A stretch of DNA of 64,000 nt, taken from contig NZ_JAUXXP010000059.1 in the NCBI RefSeq assembly GCF_030684895.1, positions 1-64,000 of the forward strand, given 5' to 3'. Under the pieces are notes generated by a model, which was given only the letters and a program-made list of their open reading frames with translations, ran no database searches and was not told the origin of the DNA. The translations under genes and the position numbers were made by a program. This document shows, in pieces, positions 48,749 through 59,515 of this stretch (positions are counted from its first letter, which is position 1; the number at the start of each line of letters is the position of its first letter). The DNA is from Pseudomonas sp. GTDB lineage: Bacteria > Pseudomonadota > Gammaproteobacteria > Pseudomonadales > Pseudomonadaceae.

Positions 48749-49396
48749 ATGCCAAACAAAGTGTTGCCAACCAGCGGCCCCGGCCGCCCGAAAGACCTGG
48801 CCAAACGCAAAGCCATTCTGGAAGCGGCGAAGACCCTATTCCTCAGTAATGGTTATGACGGTAGCAGTATGGATGCTATTGCCGCGGAAGCCGGGGTCTC
48901 CAAGCTCACCGTGTACAGCCACTTCACCGACAAGGAGAAGCTGTTTGCCGCCGCGGTGCAGTCCAAATGCGAGGAGCAACTGCCGGAACTGCTGTTCGAG
49001 CTAAACGACGACATACCGGTGGCACAGCTGCTGCTGAATATCGGCCGTGGCTTTAACCTGCTGATCAACAGCCGCGAGTCGGTGGAGCTGCACCGGGTGA
49101 TGGTGAGCCTGGCGGCGCAGGACTCCAAGCTCTCGCGGATGTTCTACGAGGCAGGCCCGCAGCGCGTGCTGCACGGTATGGAAGAACTGCTGCGCCGCGC
49201 CGACCAGAGCGGCAAGCTGCGCGTACCCGACCCGCTGAGCGCGGCGGATCAGTTTTTCTGCCTGATCAAGGGTGGCGCCAACTTCCGCCTGCTGATCGGC
49301 TGCGGTGAGGCCCTGCAAGGCAGCGAGGCCGAAGCCCATGTGCGCGATGCGGTCGAGGTATTTCTGCGCGCTTTCCGCGCCGAACCAACCTCGTAG
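48749..49396 (+). CDS. mexL: TetR-family repressor, MexL-like
   Basis: A 215-residue TetR regulator. The HTH is clear (DLAKRKAILEAAKTLFLSNG, SMDAIAAEAGVSKLTVYSHF, DKEKLF) and the C-terminal half is all-helical ligand domain (TetR_C type). It is divergent from the mexJ-like gene, as mexL is in P. aeruginosa, and most likely represses the pump. The name depends on gene order; other TetR genes occur near this locus in P. aeruginosa. Confidence 0.82.
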   Translation: MPNKVLPTSGPGRPKDLAKRKAILEAAKTLFLSNGYDGSSMDAIAAEAGVSKLTVYSHFTDKEKLFAAAVQSKCEEQLPELLFELNDDIPVAQLLLNIGRGFNLLINSRESVELHRVMVSLAAQDSKLSRMFYEAGPQRVLHGMEELLRRADQSGKLRVPDPLSAADQFFCLIKGGANFRLLIGCGEALQGSEAEAHVRDAVEVFLRAFRAEPTS

Positions 49397-49480
49397 GTCG
49401 GCGCTGAGCTTGCGAACCCCAACGCAAGGACGCTGAATGTGTTGGGCTTCGTGCCTCAACCCAACCTACGCAATGCGACG
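49394..49480. repeat. Repeat remnant with GTAGGTTGGGTT-type ends
   Basis: CGTAGGTCGG near the left end and CCAACCTACG near the right are near-inverted repeats, with TGTTGGGCTTCGTGCCTCAACCC between them in part. This resembles the common Pseudomonas GTAGGTTGGGTTGAG repeat. It fills the gap between the TetR gene and rsmJ. Confidence 0.55.
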
Positions 49481-49505
49481 CCTAACCCATGAACAAGCTG
49501 CAAAC

Positions 49506-50294
49506 TTACTCACTGGCGGCCTGCAGCTTCTTCTTCGGGTAGATGTCGTAGCGGCTGGACTTGCCCTCCAGGGCATAGCCCGGCTTGGCGCCGTCAATCA
49601 GCGGCGCCTTGCGCGGGCGCTTGACCACCACCCGATGGCTGGCCAGGTTCAGGGCCGCTTCCAACAACGCTGGGGCATCCAGGTCATCACCGACAAACGG
49701 GCGGAATAGACGCATTTCTTTCTTCACCAGCGCGCTCTTGTCACGATGCGGGAACATCGGGTCGAGGTAGATCACCTGCGGCGGTTCGCCCTGCCAGGCG
49801 CGCATCAGCTCGATGGCGTTGCCACCTCGCAGCTGCATGTGCGCAGCAATCGGCGCCACATCACGGTCCAGCGCAGCACGGGCCAAACCATCTTCCAGCA
49901 GTGCAGCAATCAGTGGCTGACGCTCGATCAAGGTCATGCGGCAACCCAGGCTGGCCAACACGAAAGCATCGCGACCCAAGCCAGCTGTGGCATCCAGCAC
50001 AGTCGGGCGCACCCCGGCCTGCACGCCAACCGCCTTGGCGATCATCTGCCCACTGCCGCCACCGAACAGTCGGCGATGCGCCACCGCGCCTTCGACAAAA
50101 TCCACTTTCACCGGCCCTGGTGCCTGCGGCCCCAGCTCCACCAGCTGCAAGCCGCCCTCACCCAGTTGCAGGGCAAACTCGCTGTCGCCCTCCAGCGGTA
50201 AACCCAGGCGCGCAGCCCAGGTTTCAGCCGCTGCCTGCAGATGGGGAGCCAGGGCTTGCATACGAATTCTGGCTATTAGCCGCTCATCACTCAT
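49506..50294 (-). CDS. rsmJ: 16S rRNA (guanine1516-N2)-methyltransferase
   Basis: A 262-residue SAM-dependent methyltransferase. The SAM site is [18 protein letters not shown] near 100-117, followed by [16 protein letters not shown] and the target-site motif [19 protein letters not shown]. This is the RsmJ/YhiQ family, which modifies G1516 of 16S rRNA. The C-terminus ([19 protein letters not shown]) is typical. Convergent with the TetR gene through the repeat remnant. Confidence 0.93.
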   Translation of the reverse strand: MSDERLIARIRMQALAPHLQAAAETWAARLGLPLEGDSEFALQLGEGGLQLVELGPQAPGPVKVDFVEGAVAHRRLFGGGSGQMIAKAVGVQAGVRPTVLDATAGLGRDAFVLASLGCRMTLIERQPLIAALLEDGLARAALDRDVAPIAAHMQLRGGNAIELMRAWQGEPPQVIYLDPMFPHRDKSALVKKEMRLFRPFVGDDLDAPALLEAALNLASHRVVVKRPRKAPLIDGAKPGYALEGKSSRYDIYPKKKLQAASE

Positions 50295-50400
50295 CAGAAA
50301 ATGTGCTCAAAAATCACTCAATTGACCGCCGCAGCAGCCGATAACCTGTCTGAGCGGCATTTTGCCAGACCCGGCAGCTTCCAGCCGCACCGAGTTCGCC

Positions 50401-51165
50401 ATGTTCGACGTCATTTCTGCCCCACGCAGCGCCGCACCGTCGGCCGCCAACACCAGCTCGATCAGCGAGACGCTGGAGGAAGGCAAGCGCGCCTCGCTGG
50501 ATTACCAGATTCTGCGGCGCACCCTGATGCCCGATGAAGTCGAGGCCGAGGCATCCACCAGCGCGCCAGAAACGCCCCGCGAGCCACCCGCCGTCACCGC
50601 CCAGGCCAGTGATTTTCAGGAACTGGCCGCCCAGCGCGAGCTGGAGCTGAACGTCAATATCAACGCCGAACCACAAAAAACCGACCCATTGGTGCTGGAT
50701 CTGGCCGGTAACGGCTTCAGCACCAGCGGCTTAAATCGTTCGGTAAATTTCGACCTGAATGCCGACGGCAAGCTCAACCAAATCAGTGTGCCCACTGGTG
50801 ACGACGCCCTACTCGCCTATGACCGCAACGGTAACGGCCGCATCGACGATGGCCGCGAGCTGTTCGGCGACCAGAACGGCGCCGCCAACGGCTTTGCCGA
50901 ACTGCGCAAGTACGATGACAACGGTGACGGCCGCATTGATAGCCAGGATGCGATCTTCGAGCGCCTGAGCCTGCTGCGTTTCGATGCCCAGGGCCGGCAG
51001 TTCAGCCAGTCGCTGAGCCAGGCCGGCGTCAGCGCCATTCTCCTGCAAGCACGCGACGTAAAGATTGCCCTGGGCGCCTATGACGAAATCGCCCAACTCG
51101 GCCGCTTCGAATTCGCCGATGGTCGCAGCGGCCAGGCTGCCGATCTATTGTTGGCGCAGCGTTAA
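50401..51165 (+). CDS. EF-hand calcium-binding protein
   Basis: A 254-residue protein, started at the ATG at 50401 (MFDVISAP) rather than 50362. The middle has DPLVLDLAGNGFSTSGL, common in bacterial RTX and related proteins, then three EF-hand-like loops: DLNADGKLNQ, DRNGNGRIDDGRE and DDNGDGRIDSQD. No signal peptide or transmembrane helix is seen, so any export would need another route. Possible calcium sensor or surface-associated protein; function is unknown. Confidence 0.8.
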   Translation: MFDVISAPRSAAPSAANTSSISETLEEGKRASLDYQILRRTLMPDEVEAEASTSAPETPREPPAVTAQASDFQELAAQRELELNVNINAEPQKTDPLVLDLAGNGFSTSGLNRSVNFDLNADGKLNQISVPTGDDALLAYDRNGNGRIDDGRELFGDQNGAANGFAELRKYDDNGDGRIDSQDAIFERLSLLRFDAQGRQFSQSLSQAGVSAILLQARDVKIALGAYDEIAQLGRFEFADGRSGQAADLLLAQR

Positions 51166-51174
51166 GCCCGTAGA

Positions 51175-51290
51175 GCGCTTGCAAAACCTGTGTTCCGATC
51201 TCGCGAGCTAGAGCCATGCAAGGCGGAAACAGGCGAGGAAGCGGAGTGTACTTTTGTACATGAGCATTCCGAGTCTGTTTTCAACGCAGC
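51175..51290. repeat. Intergenic stem-loop repeat
   Basis: A long imperfect palindrome with TGTAC-TTTT-GTACA at its centre (51247-51260) and outer arms GGAAACAG (51225-51232) and CTGTTTTC (51275-51282). The text GAGCATTCCGAG/CTGTTTTCAACGC recurs in intergenic DNA of many gammaproteobacteria (my recognition). It lies between convergent genes and could act as a terminator or a mobile repeat. Confidence 0.6.
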
Positions 51291-51323
51291 AGGGCCGACG
51301 CACAGCGGATCCGAACCAGGTTT

Positions 51324-52016
51324 TTAGCGGCACATCCGCCATAGCCCCATATCCACATGAAAGTGGTCGCGGTGGGCCGCGTTGTACTCCGGCCCCAGGG
51401 TGGTGTTAAAGCGCTTGCAGGCCGCCTGCTGCACCTCACGCAAAAACTCGGCGTTCTTGCCCTGCTTGGGCCAATCCTGCAGCACGCTGATGCGCCGGCC
51501 ATCGGCCAGGCGAAAACCGATGATATCCAGCGCATTGGCCGAGGCATGCTGACTACGCCGCTGGCTGCCGGCAATGGTGCGACAGGCAAAACTACCCACA
51601 TGATCGATCCGCGCCACCCGCTGACCAAACACTGCCTGGGCAGTTGGCTGCAGATCATGCTGCTCAAACAAAGCAAAGGCCGCCGCCAGCGGGCAGCTGG
51701 CGATAAAGCTGCTGCTGAACGCAACGCCGGAGTTGTGTACGCGCAGGGTATTGTTCAGCGGACAGGCCACCTCCGGGCGGCTATCGGCCTGCGGGGTAAA
51801 GCGCAATGAAGAGGTGCTCAACGCCTGCTGACACAGCACGGGATCATCCTGCAGCCGCCACAGCTTAAAGCCGGTCAGCAAGTTCGGCGCCTCGCGAATA
51901 TCCAGCACCGCCCAGGGATTCCAGCGCGGCGGCACCTCTAGCCAGCCACGCCAGATCGCCAGCAGCAGGCCGGCGAGCACGACACAGAGAAGCAGAAAGG
52001 CACGGAAGAAAGTCAT
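51324..52016 (-). CDS. Extensin-like C-terminal domain protein (LAS-peptidase-like)
   Basis: A 230-residue protein with one N-terminal membrane helix or uncleaved signal (FLLLCVVLAGLLLAIW). The catalytic-looking part has QHASANALDI (His and Asp 7 apart) and HFHVDMG near the C-terminus, the zinc-ligand pattern of D-Ala-D-Ala carboxypeptidase/VanY-like enzymes that also marks the bacterial extensin-like family. A cell-wall peptide role is likely but unproved. Confidence 0.85.
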   Translation of the reverse strand: MTFFRAFLLLCVVLAGLLLAIWRGWLEVPPRWNPWAVLDIREAPNLLTGFKLWRLQDDPVLCQQALSTSSLRFTPQADSRPEVACPLNNTLRVHNSGVAFSSSFIASCPLAAAFALFEQHDLQPTAQAVFGQRVARIDHVGSFACRTIAGSQRRSQHASANALDIIGFRLADGRRISVLQDWPKQGKNAEFLREVQQAACKRFNTTLGPEYNAAHRDHFHVDMGLWRMCR

Positions 52017-52029
52017 GCGGTGCAGCCTA

Positions 52030-52890
52030 TCAGAGCAGGCCCAACTGCTCGACCTCGTCCTCTAGCTGTATGTGTGGCAAGGCCGACAGTCCCGGCAGAC
52101 GCAGCATCAACTGCTGATGGAAGCGCTGCGCCAGTTGCGGCGCCAGGCGGTTGTCCGAGGTATGCAGAAAGACGTAAGGCGTGCGGCCTTCTTCGATCCA
52201 GCCCGCCACCTTGTCCAGCCAGGGCGCCATAAAGGGATCATTGGCCAGCAACTCGGGATGGCCAATAAAGCGCAGCTGCGGGGCCTGGCTAAAGGCCGTG
52301 GGCCGCAGTGGCAAGCGCGGCTTCTTGGCCTGCGCATGCAATACGGCGGGCGCTGTGGATACACAGCTGAACAGCGCGCGCGAATCCAGACAGATACGCT
52401 CGATACCACGCCCATGCAGCAGGCGATTAAGGCTGCGCTCCTCGTCGCCCTTGGTAAAGAACCCTGGATGACGCACCTCAACAGCCAGCTCCCCAGCCTG
52501 CCAGGGCTCGATAAAAGCGCTCAGTTCCGCCAAACGCTGCGGGCCGAAACTCGCCGGCAACTGCAACCAGAACGGCGCCACCCGCTTACCCAATGGCGCC
52601 AGCAGGCGGCGGAAATCCTCGGCGGTACTCAACTGATCACGCAGATCGCCGTTATGGCTGATCTCACGCGGCAGCTTGGCGCAAAAGCGCAGATGCGCCG
52701 GCATGCGCTCGGCCCAGAGCGCCACGGTTGACGAGGAAGGCTGTGCATAGAAGGTGGTGTTGCCCTCTACGGCGTTGAACACCTGGGCATATAGCGGCAG
52801 AAAGTCGGCGCTGCGACTGCCCTCCGGATACAGGGAGCCGCGCCAGGCAGGCTCGCTCCATGACGGGCAACCGAGGTAGTAAGGCAACAT
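52030..52890 (-). CDS. DUF72 family protein
   Basis: A 286-residue TIM-barrel-like protein of the DUF72 (YecE) family. Motifs include GCPSWSEPAWRGSLYP at the start, NTTFYAQPSSSTVALWAERMP near 60-80, FCAKLPREISHN and the late YVFLHTSDNRLAPQLA. Function is unknown. Confidence 0.9.
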   Translation of the reverse strand: MLPYYLGCPSWSEPAWRGSLYPEGSRSADFLPLYAQVFNAVEGNTTFYAQPSSSTVALWAERMPAHLRFCAKLPREISHNGDLRDQLSTAEDFRRLLAPLGKRVAPFWLQLPASFGPQRLAELSAFIEPWQAGELAVEVRHPGFFTKGDEERSLNRLLHGRGIERICLDSRALFSCVSTAPAVLHAQAKKPRLPLRPTAFSQAPQLRFIGHPELLANDPFMAPWLDKVAGWIEEGRTPYVFLHTSDNRLAPQLAQRFHQQLMLRLPGLSALPHIQLEDEVEQLGLL

Positions 52891-52893
52891 TGA

Positions 52894-53235
52894 CTAGGCG
52901 TAAAGATCGAGACCCAGCACTTGCTGGGCATCCGTCTCGCTGGCAAAACTGGCGGTTGAGCTGTAGCTGGCCAAGGCCTGGGCGGCGCGGTTGTTTAGCG
53001 GCGGCTGGTAGAGCTGGTCTTGCAGACGCGATGGCAGGCTGTCGCTGCTGGCATTACTGGCTTCGACCTTGCGCGCCTGAGCGACTTGTTCGAAGCCCTG
53101 GGTGCTGGCTGGGGATGCGGGCTGCTCACGACGTTCCTCAATCTCGCGCTGCGCTTCGCGAAATGGCGTAACCGCAGAGCCCGGGCGGGCACTGCGGTCT
53201 GGCGAATAAGAGGAAGTAAAACCGTCGATACGCAT
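52894..53235 (-). CDS. Small hypothetical protein
   Basis: A 113-residue protein, polar and probably disordered in its first two-thirds (SYSPDRSARPGSAV, REAQREIEERREQPASPAS), with a more regular C-terminus (LNNRAAQALASYSSTASFA, QVLGLDLYA). No signal peptide or known domain is seen. It lies just 3 bp upstream of the DUF72 gene on the same strand and is probably co-transcribed. This pattern is common for Pseudomonas-specific small proteins. Confidence 0.75.
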   Translation of the reverse strand: MRIDGFTSSYSPDRSARPGSAVTPFREAQREIEERREQPASPASTQGFEQVAQARKVEASNASSDSLPSRLQDQLYQPPLNNRAAQALASYSSTASFASETDAQQVLGLDLYA

Positions 53236-53369
53236 CAGTTACTGCTCGGCTTGCTTAGCCAACGATGGACACAGGTGATGGCAATTTAGCCCCCGTAGAC
53301 CGACTTGGCAATCAAGCGCGGTGCAACGCGGCAATATGCGCGACAAAAGGTGCGCCGGTGCCCAGATGT

Positions 53370-54050
53370 TTAGACTGGGGCTTTGGGCGTGGCCACTTGA
53401 TCACGCAGATAAACCGGTTGCGCCAGATCGGCTTCCAGCGCTTCACCACGGGCCCAGGCAAAGCGCGCCAAGCTGAGCAGGTCTTCGGCGTGCGGCAGCA
53501 TGGCGGCATCCTGCCCGCTGACCGCAACCGGAATACGTGCGGCAAAGGTGCCCCAGCCAGTGCCGGCGGCAAACCAATCACCGCTGGCATCAGCCGGCAG
53601 GCTGGCGCGTTCCGGAGGCAATACAGCCTCGACGCCGGCCGGGCGCATTTCGCCCTGCTCGGCGCGGTAGCAGCCCCAATAAACTTCATCCATCCGCGCA
53701 TCGATGGCCGCCGCCACCTGCTGCGCGCCGTGTTCACGCAGGCTGCGCTGCGCCAGCACGGCCAGGTTGGACACCGGCAACACCGGCCGCTCCAGGGCAA
53801 AGGCCAGCCCCTGCACCACGCCGATGGCGATGCGCACACCGGTAAAAGCGCCCGGGCCACGGCCAAAGGCAATCGCGTCGAGCGCCGACAGCGGCACCCC
53901 GGCATCCGCCAGCAGCTGCTTGATCATCGGCAGCAGACGCTGCGCATGCATGCGTGGAATCACGTCGTAATGGCTGAGCACCTGGCCGTTATGCAGCAGG
54001 GCAACGGAGCAGGCTTCGGTGGCGGTATCCAGGGCCAGGAGAGTGGTCAT
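53370..54050 (-). CDS. tsaB: tRNA threonylcarbamoyladenosine biosynthesis protein TsaB
   Basis: A 226-residue protein of the ASKHA fold. The N-terminus TTLLALDTATEACSVALL and AIAFGRGPGAFTGVRIAIG near 63-81 are diagnostic of TsaB (YeaZ). It is the scaffold partner of TsaD in making the t6A37 modification of ANN-reading tRNAs. The ATG at 54050 is chosen over the open frame at 54116 because it begins the conserved strand. Confidence 0.96.
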   Translation of the reverse strand: MTTLLALDTATEACSVALLHNGQVLSHYDVIPRMHAQRLLPMIKQLLADAGVPLSALDAIAFGRGPGAFTGVRIAIGVVQGLAFALERPVLPVSNLAVLAQRSLREHGAQQVAAAIDARMDEVYWGCYRAEQGEMRPAGVEAVLPPERASLPADASGDWFAAGTGWGTFAARIPVAVSGQDAAMLPHAEDLLSLARFAWARGEALEADLAQPVYLRDQVATPKAPV

Positions 54051-54156
54051 TGCATTCGGACAGGTGACGAAATGGACCGGCATTAGAACGGCTTGAGGCT
54101 TTTTTTTCCAGCGCAATCACTGGGCCGCACGAGCGAACTCACAGCACCACAGGCAT

Positions 54157-54182
54157 GCAGCGGGCCCGAACAGACCCGCTGC
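54157..54182 (-). terminator. Candidate terminator hairpin after the acid phosphatase gene
   Basis: GCAGCGGG and CCCGCTGC form an 8-bp stem with a 10-nt loop about 18 bp past the stop of the phosphatase. No T-tract follows on the minus strand, so it may not be intrinsic. Confidence 0.35.
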
Positions 54183-54200
54183 AGCCGGAGTAAAGCGTGC

Positions 54201-54986
54201 TTACCAGGGCTCGATAACGGTCTTGGCGTCCCAACCCTGCAGAGGCGCTTTGGACCAGGTACCGTAGCTTGCGTTGGGGAAGACGATCCACTCGGCGCCC
54301 CATTTGCTCGCCTCAGCAGCCACGGTGGCACGCTGATCGGCCAACGGCGTCTTGCGGAAACGTGCGTCGAAGTCATGCAGCGTATCGCCCAGCAGCAGCA
54401 CGATCTGATGATCGGCACTGACGATGGCGCGGCGCTCGACCTTAGGTGGGCCCAGCAGCAGCACACTTTCCGCCGATATCTGCGGCAGGCCCAGCTTGCT
54501 CAGGGTGGCCAGGGTGTGGGGCTTCTGCTCGTCGGCACGGTCGGAGATATAACGGATGGTCACGCCCAGGCTGTCGGCGTGCTGCAGGAACTGCTTGGCG
54601 CCGGGGATCAGCGCCGGAGTGCCATCACGCTCCCAAGGCAGCCAGGTGTCCCAGGCGTCATAGGTGTGACAGTTGGCCAGATCCCGCGCCAGCAGCGCGC
54701 TGTTATCAATAACGGTTTCATCCAGGTCGGTAACGATGGCCAGCTTGGACGGATCTTTCGCCGCAGCCACTGCCGCATCCAGCTTCAGTGTCGCGATGTT
54801 GTAAGCCTGCAGCTGCAGGGCCTGAACCTCCGCCGATTGCTGCTGGAAGCGCAACCCCATGGTGAACTCGGCAACGCTACAGTCCGTCTTGGGTTTCGCC
54901 TGGGTATCGGCGAAGGCCGCAGGACTCCCCACCAGCGCTAACGCAAGGCCCAACCAGATGGCACTCTTTGCTGTTTTCTCGGTCAT
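54201..54986 (-). CDS. Secreted HAD acid phosphatase (class B/C type, lipoprotein e(P4)-like)
   Basis: A 261-residue protein with a signal peptide (residues 1-26, WLGLALALVGSPAAFA). HAD motif I is VTDLDETVIDN near 85-95 (DxDET), and ISDRADEQ holds motif II. The late LLLGDTLHDF fits motif IV. This family hydrolyses nucleoside monophosphates and other phosphomonoesters in the periplasm. There is no lipobox, unlike the e(P4) prototype. Two Cys residues remain in the mature part. Confidence 0.88.
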   Translation of the reverse strand: MTEKTAKSAIWLGLALALVGSPAAFADTQAKPKTDCSVAEFTMGLRFQQQSAEVQALQLQAYNIATLKLDAAVAAAKDPSKLAIVTDLDETVIDNSALLARDLANCHTYDAWDTWLPWERDGTPALIPGAKQFLQHADSLGVTIRYISDRADEQKPHTLATLSKLGLPQISAESVLLLGPPKVERRAIVSADHQIVLLLGDTLHDFDARFRKTPLADQRATVAAEASKWGAEWIVFPNASYGTWSKAPLQGWDAKTVIEPW

Positions 54987-55138
54987 TGACTGCGCTCTCT
55001 TCCTTAGTATGAGTTAAGGCATGAAGTCTACGACCCTCTCATCGTGGTATAGACCAGAATCGATGCTAGCCTAGGCGCGCAAGGTTACTGTTCTATGAAC
55101 GACGCTCAGCGAGTCCAGCGCGCCAACCGCAGAAACGA

Positions 55139-55164
55139 CAACGGCCCGCAAAAGCGAGCCGTTG
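55139..55164 (-). terminator. Terminator hairpin downstream of adk
   Basis: CAACGGC and GCCGTTG pair, with an inner CGC-AAAA-GCG stem, ending about 18 bp beyond the adk stop. On the minus strand the tail is TCGTTTCTG, so the T-tract is short. Confidence 0.55.
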
Positions 55165-55181
55165 ACTGACTGCAGCAAAGC

Positions 55182-56074
<893 letters not shown>

Positions 56075-58711
56075 CTAGCCGGTGTTGCGCAAACCGGCCG
56101 CAATACCCGCCACACTGACCAGTAATGCCTGTTCCAGAGGGCTATCAGCCTGATTGTCACGCAGCCGCGAGCGCGCCAGCAGCTCGGCCTGCAGCAGGTG
56201 CAGCGGGTCCAGGTAGGTGTTGCGCACACTGATCGACTCCAGGGTTTCCGGGCTGTGCGCCAGCAGCTGCGACTGACCGGTCAAACCCAGCACTGCAGCC
56301 ACCGCCTGCGACAATAGGCCGCGCAGATGCTCGCCTAGTGGACGCAGGGCCGTCTCGACCAAACGCTCGTCATACAACTGGGCGATGGACTCGTCGGCCT
56401 TGGCCAGCACCATCTCCAACATGTCGATACGCGTGCGGAAGAACGGCCAGTGCTCGCGCATTTGCCCGAGCAGCTCGCCGTCACCGCGCTGAAAAGCGTT
56501 GTCCAGCGCCGCCTCCCAGCCCAACCAGGCCGGCAACATCAGACGCGTCTGGGTCCAGGCGAAAATCCACGGAATCGCCCGCAAGCTCTCGACGCCACCC
56601 TCGCGCCGCTTGGCCGGGCGGCTGCCCAGAGGCAAACGACCCAGTTCCTGCTCTGGCGTGGCCTGGCGGAAATAGTCGACGAATTGCGGGTGCTCGCGCA
56701 CCACCGCGCGGTAGGCACTGACGCCATCGCTGGCCAGCTTGTCCATCAGCTCGCGCCAGGCTGGCTCCGGACTAGGCGGCGGCAACAAGGTGGCCTCGAG
56801 TACGGCGGCGAGGTACAGATTGAGGTTCTGCTCGGCGATATCCGGCAGGCCGAATTTGAAACGAATCATTTCACCCTGTTCAGTGGTGCGGAAACGCCCC
56901 GCTACCGAGCCAGGCGGCTGCGACAGAATTGCCGCATGCGCTGGACCGCCGCCGCGCCCGACCGTGCCGCCGCGGCCGTGGAACAGCAACAGCTCGACAT
57001 CCTGCTCGCGGCACACCTGCACCAGGCTTTCCTGGGCGCGGTATTGCGCCCAGGCCGCCGCCGTGGTGCCGGCGTCCTTGGCCGAGTCGGAATAGCCGAT
57101 CATCACTTCCTGCGGCCCATGCAGGCGTGCGCGGTAGCCATGCAGCGCCAGCAGCCGGCTGATCACCGGGCCGGCATTGTCCAGATCGGCGAGGGTTTCA
57201 AACAGCGGCACCACGCGCATCGGCCGTTGCAACCCAGCCTCTTTAAGCAGCAGTTGCACCGCCAGCACATCGGAAGCCGCACCGGCCATGGAAATCACGT
57301 ACGACCCCAGGGACGCTGCCGGCGCGCTGGCTACTTCGCGACAGGTGGCCAGTACCTCTTCGGTTTCACCGCTGGGTTTGAAGTGCCCCGGCAGCAGCGG
57401 CCGGCGGTTCTCCAGTTCTTTCAGCAGAAACGCCAGGCGCGCCTCTTCATCCCACTCGGCGTAACGGCCTAGGCCGAGGTAATCGGTAATTTCACTCATG
57501 GCGGCGGCGTGGCGACTGGAGTCCTGACGGACATCCAGACGCACCAAAAACAGGCCAAAGGTCGCCGCGCGGCGCAGGCAATCGAGCAACGGGCCATCGG
57601 CGATAACGCCCATACCGCATTCATGCAGCGACTGATAGCACAGGGTCAGCGGTTCCAGCAGCTCGCGATTGTCCTGCAGCACCGCGGCGGGCGCAGGGAT
57701 CTGCTCGTGCAGCGCGGCCTGAGCCCAGCTGCGGGTGGCGCGCAAACGCTCACGCAGCTGTTTGAGCAGGCTGCGATAGGGTTCGGCACTCTCACCCACC
57801 CGCGCCAACAGCGCAGGGCTGGCCTGCTGCATGGACAGCTCGGCGGCGAGGTTATCAACATCGCGCAGGTACAGATCCGCCGCCATCCAGCGCGCCAGCA
57901 GCAGCACTTCACGGGTAATGCTGGCAGTGACATTGGGGTTGCCATCACGGTCACCGCCCATCCACGAGGCGAAACGAATCGGCGCGGCGTCCAGCGGCAG
58001 GTGCAACCCGGTGGCGCTGTGCAACACCTGATCGGCCTTGCGCAGCACATTGGGGATGGCATGCCAGAGCGAATGCTCAATCACCGCAAAGCCCCATTTG
58101 GCTTCATCCACCGGGCTCGGCCGGCTGCGGCGGATTTCTTCGGTGTGCCAGGCTTCGGCAATCAGCCGCTGCAGGCGCTGTTTAACCTGCTCACGCTCGG
58201 CAGCCGACAGGTCGCTGTGGTCGCCGGCCGCGAGCTGTTCGGCCATCGCATCGTATTTCTGAATCAGCGTGCGCCGCGCCACTTCAGTAGGGTGTGCGGT
58301 CAGCACCAGCTCGATATCCAGACGACCGAACTGACGGGCCAGCGCTTCGCCCTTGTGACCATTGCCAGATAACCGCTGCAGCAGCTCGGCGAGGATATTG
58401 TCTTCAAACGGCTGCGCCTCACCCGGCGCACGGCGGCGCACGCGGTGATACTGCTCGGCGATATTGGCCAGGTTGAGAAACTGATTGAACGCCCGCGCCA
58501 CCGGCAGCAGCTCGTTATCGTCCAGTTGGTTCAGGGTTGCACTGAGTTGCTCCGCACCCTCCTGCGAGCCACGGCGCGAAGCCTTGGCGCCCTTGCGAAT
58601 GCGCTCGATCTTGTCGAGAAAGGCAGCACCATGCTGCACGCTGATGGTGTTACCCAGTAGCTCACCGAGCTGGTGGACGTCCTCGCGCAGACGCGCGTCG
58701 ATTTCTGCCAT
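56075..58711 (-). CDS. ppc: Phosphoenolpyruvate carboxylase
   Basis: An 878-residue enzyme that adds bicarbonate to PEP to make oxaloacetate, feeding the TCA cycle. The catalytic His140 lies in LTAHPTEV, Lys545 in [10 protein letters not shown], and the glycine-rich loop is [18 protein letters not shown] at 58711 gives the usual N-terminus. Length fits the family. Confidence 0.98.
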   Translation of the reverse strand: MAEIDARLREDVHQLGELLGNTISVQHGAAFLDKIERIRKGAKASRRGSQEGAEQLSATLNQLDDNELLPVARAFNQFLNLANIAEQYHRVRRRAPGEAQPFEDNILAELLQRLSGNGHKGEALARQFGRLDIELVLTAHPTEVARRTLIQKYDAMAEQLAAGDHSDLSAAEREQVKQRLQRLIAEAWHTEEIRRSRPSPVDEAKWGFAVIEHSLWHAIPNVLRKADQVLHSATGLHLPLDAAPIRFASWMGGDRDGNPNVTASITREVLLLARWMAADLYLRDVDNLAAELSMQQASPALLARVGESAEPYRSLLKQLRERLRATRSWAQAALHEQIPAPAAVLQDNRELLEPLTLCYQSLHECGMGVIADGPLLDCLRRAATFGLFLVRLDVRQDSSRHAAAMSEITDYLGLGRYAEWDEEARLAFLLKELENRRPLLPGHFKPSGETEEVLATCREVASAPAASLGSYVISMAGAASDVLAVQLLLKEAGLQRPMRVVPLFETLADLDNAGPVISRLLALHGYRARLHGPQEVMIGYSDSAKDAGTTAAAWAQYRAQESLVQVCREQDVELLLFHGRGGTVGRGGGPAHAAILSQPPGSVAGRFRTTEQGEMIRFKFGLPDIAEQNLNLYLAAVLEATLLPPPSPEPAWRELMDKLASDGVSAYRAVVREHPQFVDYFRQATPEQELGRLPLGSRPAKRREGGVESLRAIPWIFAWTQTRLMLPAWLGWEAALDNAFQRGDGELLGQMREHWPFFRTRIDMLEMVLAKADESIAQLYDERLVETALRPLGEHLRGLLSQAVAAVLGLTGQSQLLAHSPETLESISVRNTYLDPLHLLQAELLARSRLRDNQADSPLEQALLVSVAGIAAGLRNTG

Positions 58712-58865
58712 GAGTGTTGCCTCCGCTGATCCTGCCTCCAGAGTGCCCAGCGCGCCAACTTCTTACAAGTGCGCGACGCTGCGGCCGCACTTATCGACCC
58801 AGGCACTAGTCTTAACGGTGCAGCCCACCAAAACACGGCGGGCATAGTACAGACACGAGGCAATC

Positions 58866-59207
58866 ATGAAGATTCGCGAGCTTGTTCAGCACTGGCAGGA
58901 AAATGCCCAGGGGCGGCTGAGCGCAACGCCTTATCAGATAAGGCTCGACCTGGAAGCCGCAGCACGCCTGGCGGCATTGCAGGAGATGTACCCCAAGCAC
59001 CACGTTGAAGAGCTGCTGGGGGAACTGCTCGGCGCGGCGCTCGATGAGCTGGAGGCCAGCCTGCCCTACGTTCAGGGCAGCAAGGTGGTGGCCAGCGATG
59101 AACAGGGCGACCCGCTGTATGAAGACATCGGCCTGACACCGCGCTTCCTCGCCCTGTCACGCCGGCATTTGCAGCGTCTTAGCGAGCAGCAGAAGCAGGC
59201 GAGCTGA
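58866..59207 (+). CDS. Small conserved Pseudomonas protein
   Basis: A 113-residue soluble helical protein (MKIRELVQHWQENAQGRLS, then LDLEAAARLAALQEMYPKHHVEELL in two parts). It lies between ppc and lysS, a position where P. aeruginosa also has a small conserved gene, as I recall. Divergent from ppc, with a 154-bp gap that can hold both promoters. Function is unknown. Confidence 0.8.
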   Translation: MKIRELVQHWQENAQGRLSATPYQIRLDLEAAARLAALQEMYPKHHVEELLGELLGAALDELEASLPYVQGSKVVASDEQGDPLYEDIGLTPRFLALSRRHLQRLSEQQKQAS

Positions 59208-59209
59208 GC

Positions 59210-59515
59210 TTACTGGCCGTCAGTGCAGCGTACGGCCTGCTTACGCTGATCGACCAGTACGCCGCTCAAGCCCTTCTGCTCCAGATCAAACATCACCAGC
59301 ACGCCGTCGATGCACTGGGCGACCTGGCTGGCGGGTTTGAGGGAGACTTTGTAGTCCTCACCCGGCACAGTCTTGAGCATGGTGAACTCGGACAGCAGCA
59401 AGGCATCTTCCGGCTTGGCGATATGCAGGTAGCCGTAATAACTGAGCACAGCCACCGTGGCGCAGATACTGCCGATACCGGTAAGGATCAACGGGATGGG
59501 ATTTACTTCACTCAT
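59210..59515 (-). CDS. Small membrane-anchored hypothetical protein
   Basis: A 101-residue protein with one N-terminal transmembrane helix (LILTGIGSICATVAVLSYYG, residues 8-27) and a soluble part (KTVPGEDYKVSLKPASQ, VLVMFDLEQKGLSGVLVDQ). Two Cys residues in the soluble part (QCIDG, RCTDG) could form a disulfide if it is periplasmic. Function is unknown. Its stop almost touches that of the convergent small gene. Confidence 0.78.
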   Translation of the reverse strand: MSEVNPIPLILTGIGSICATVAVLSYYGYLHIAKPEDALLLSEFTMLKTVPGEDYKVSLKPASQVAQCIDGVLVMFDLEQKGLSGVLVDQRKQAVRCTDGQ

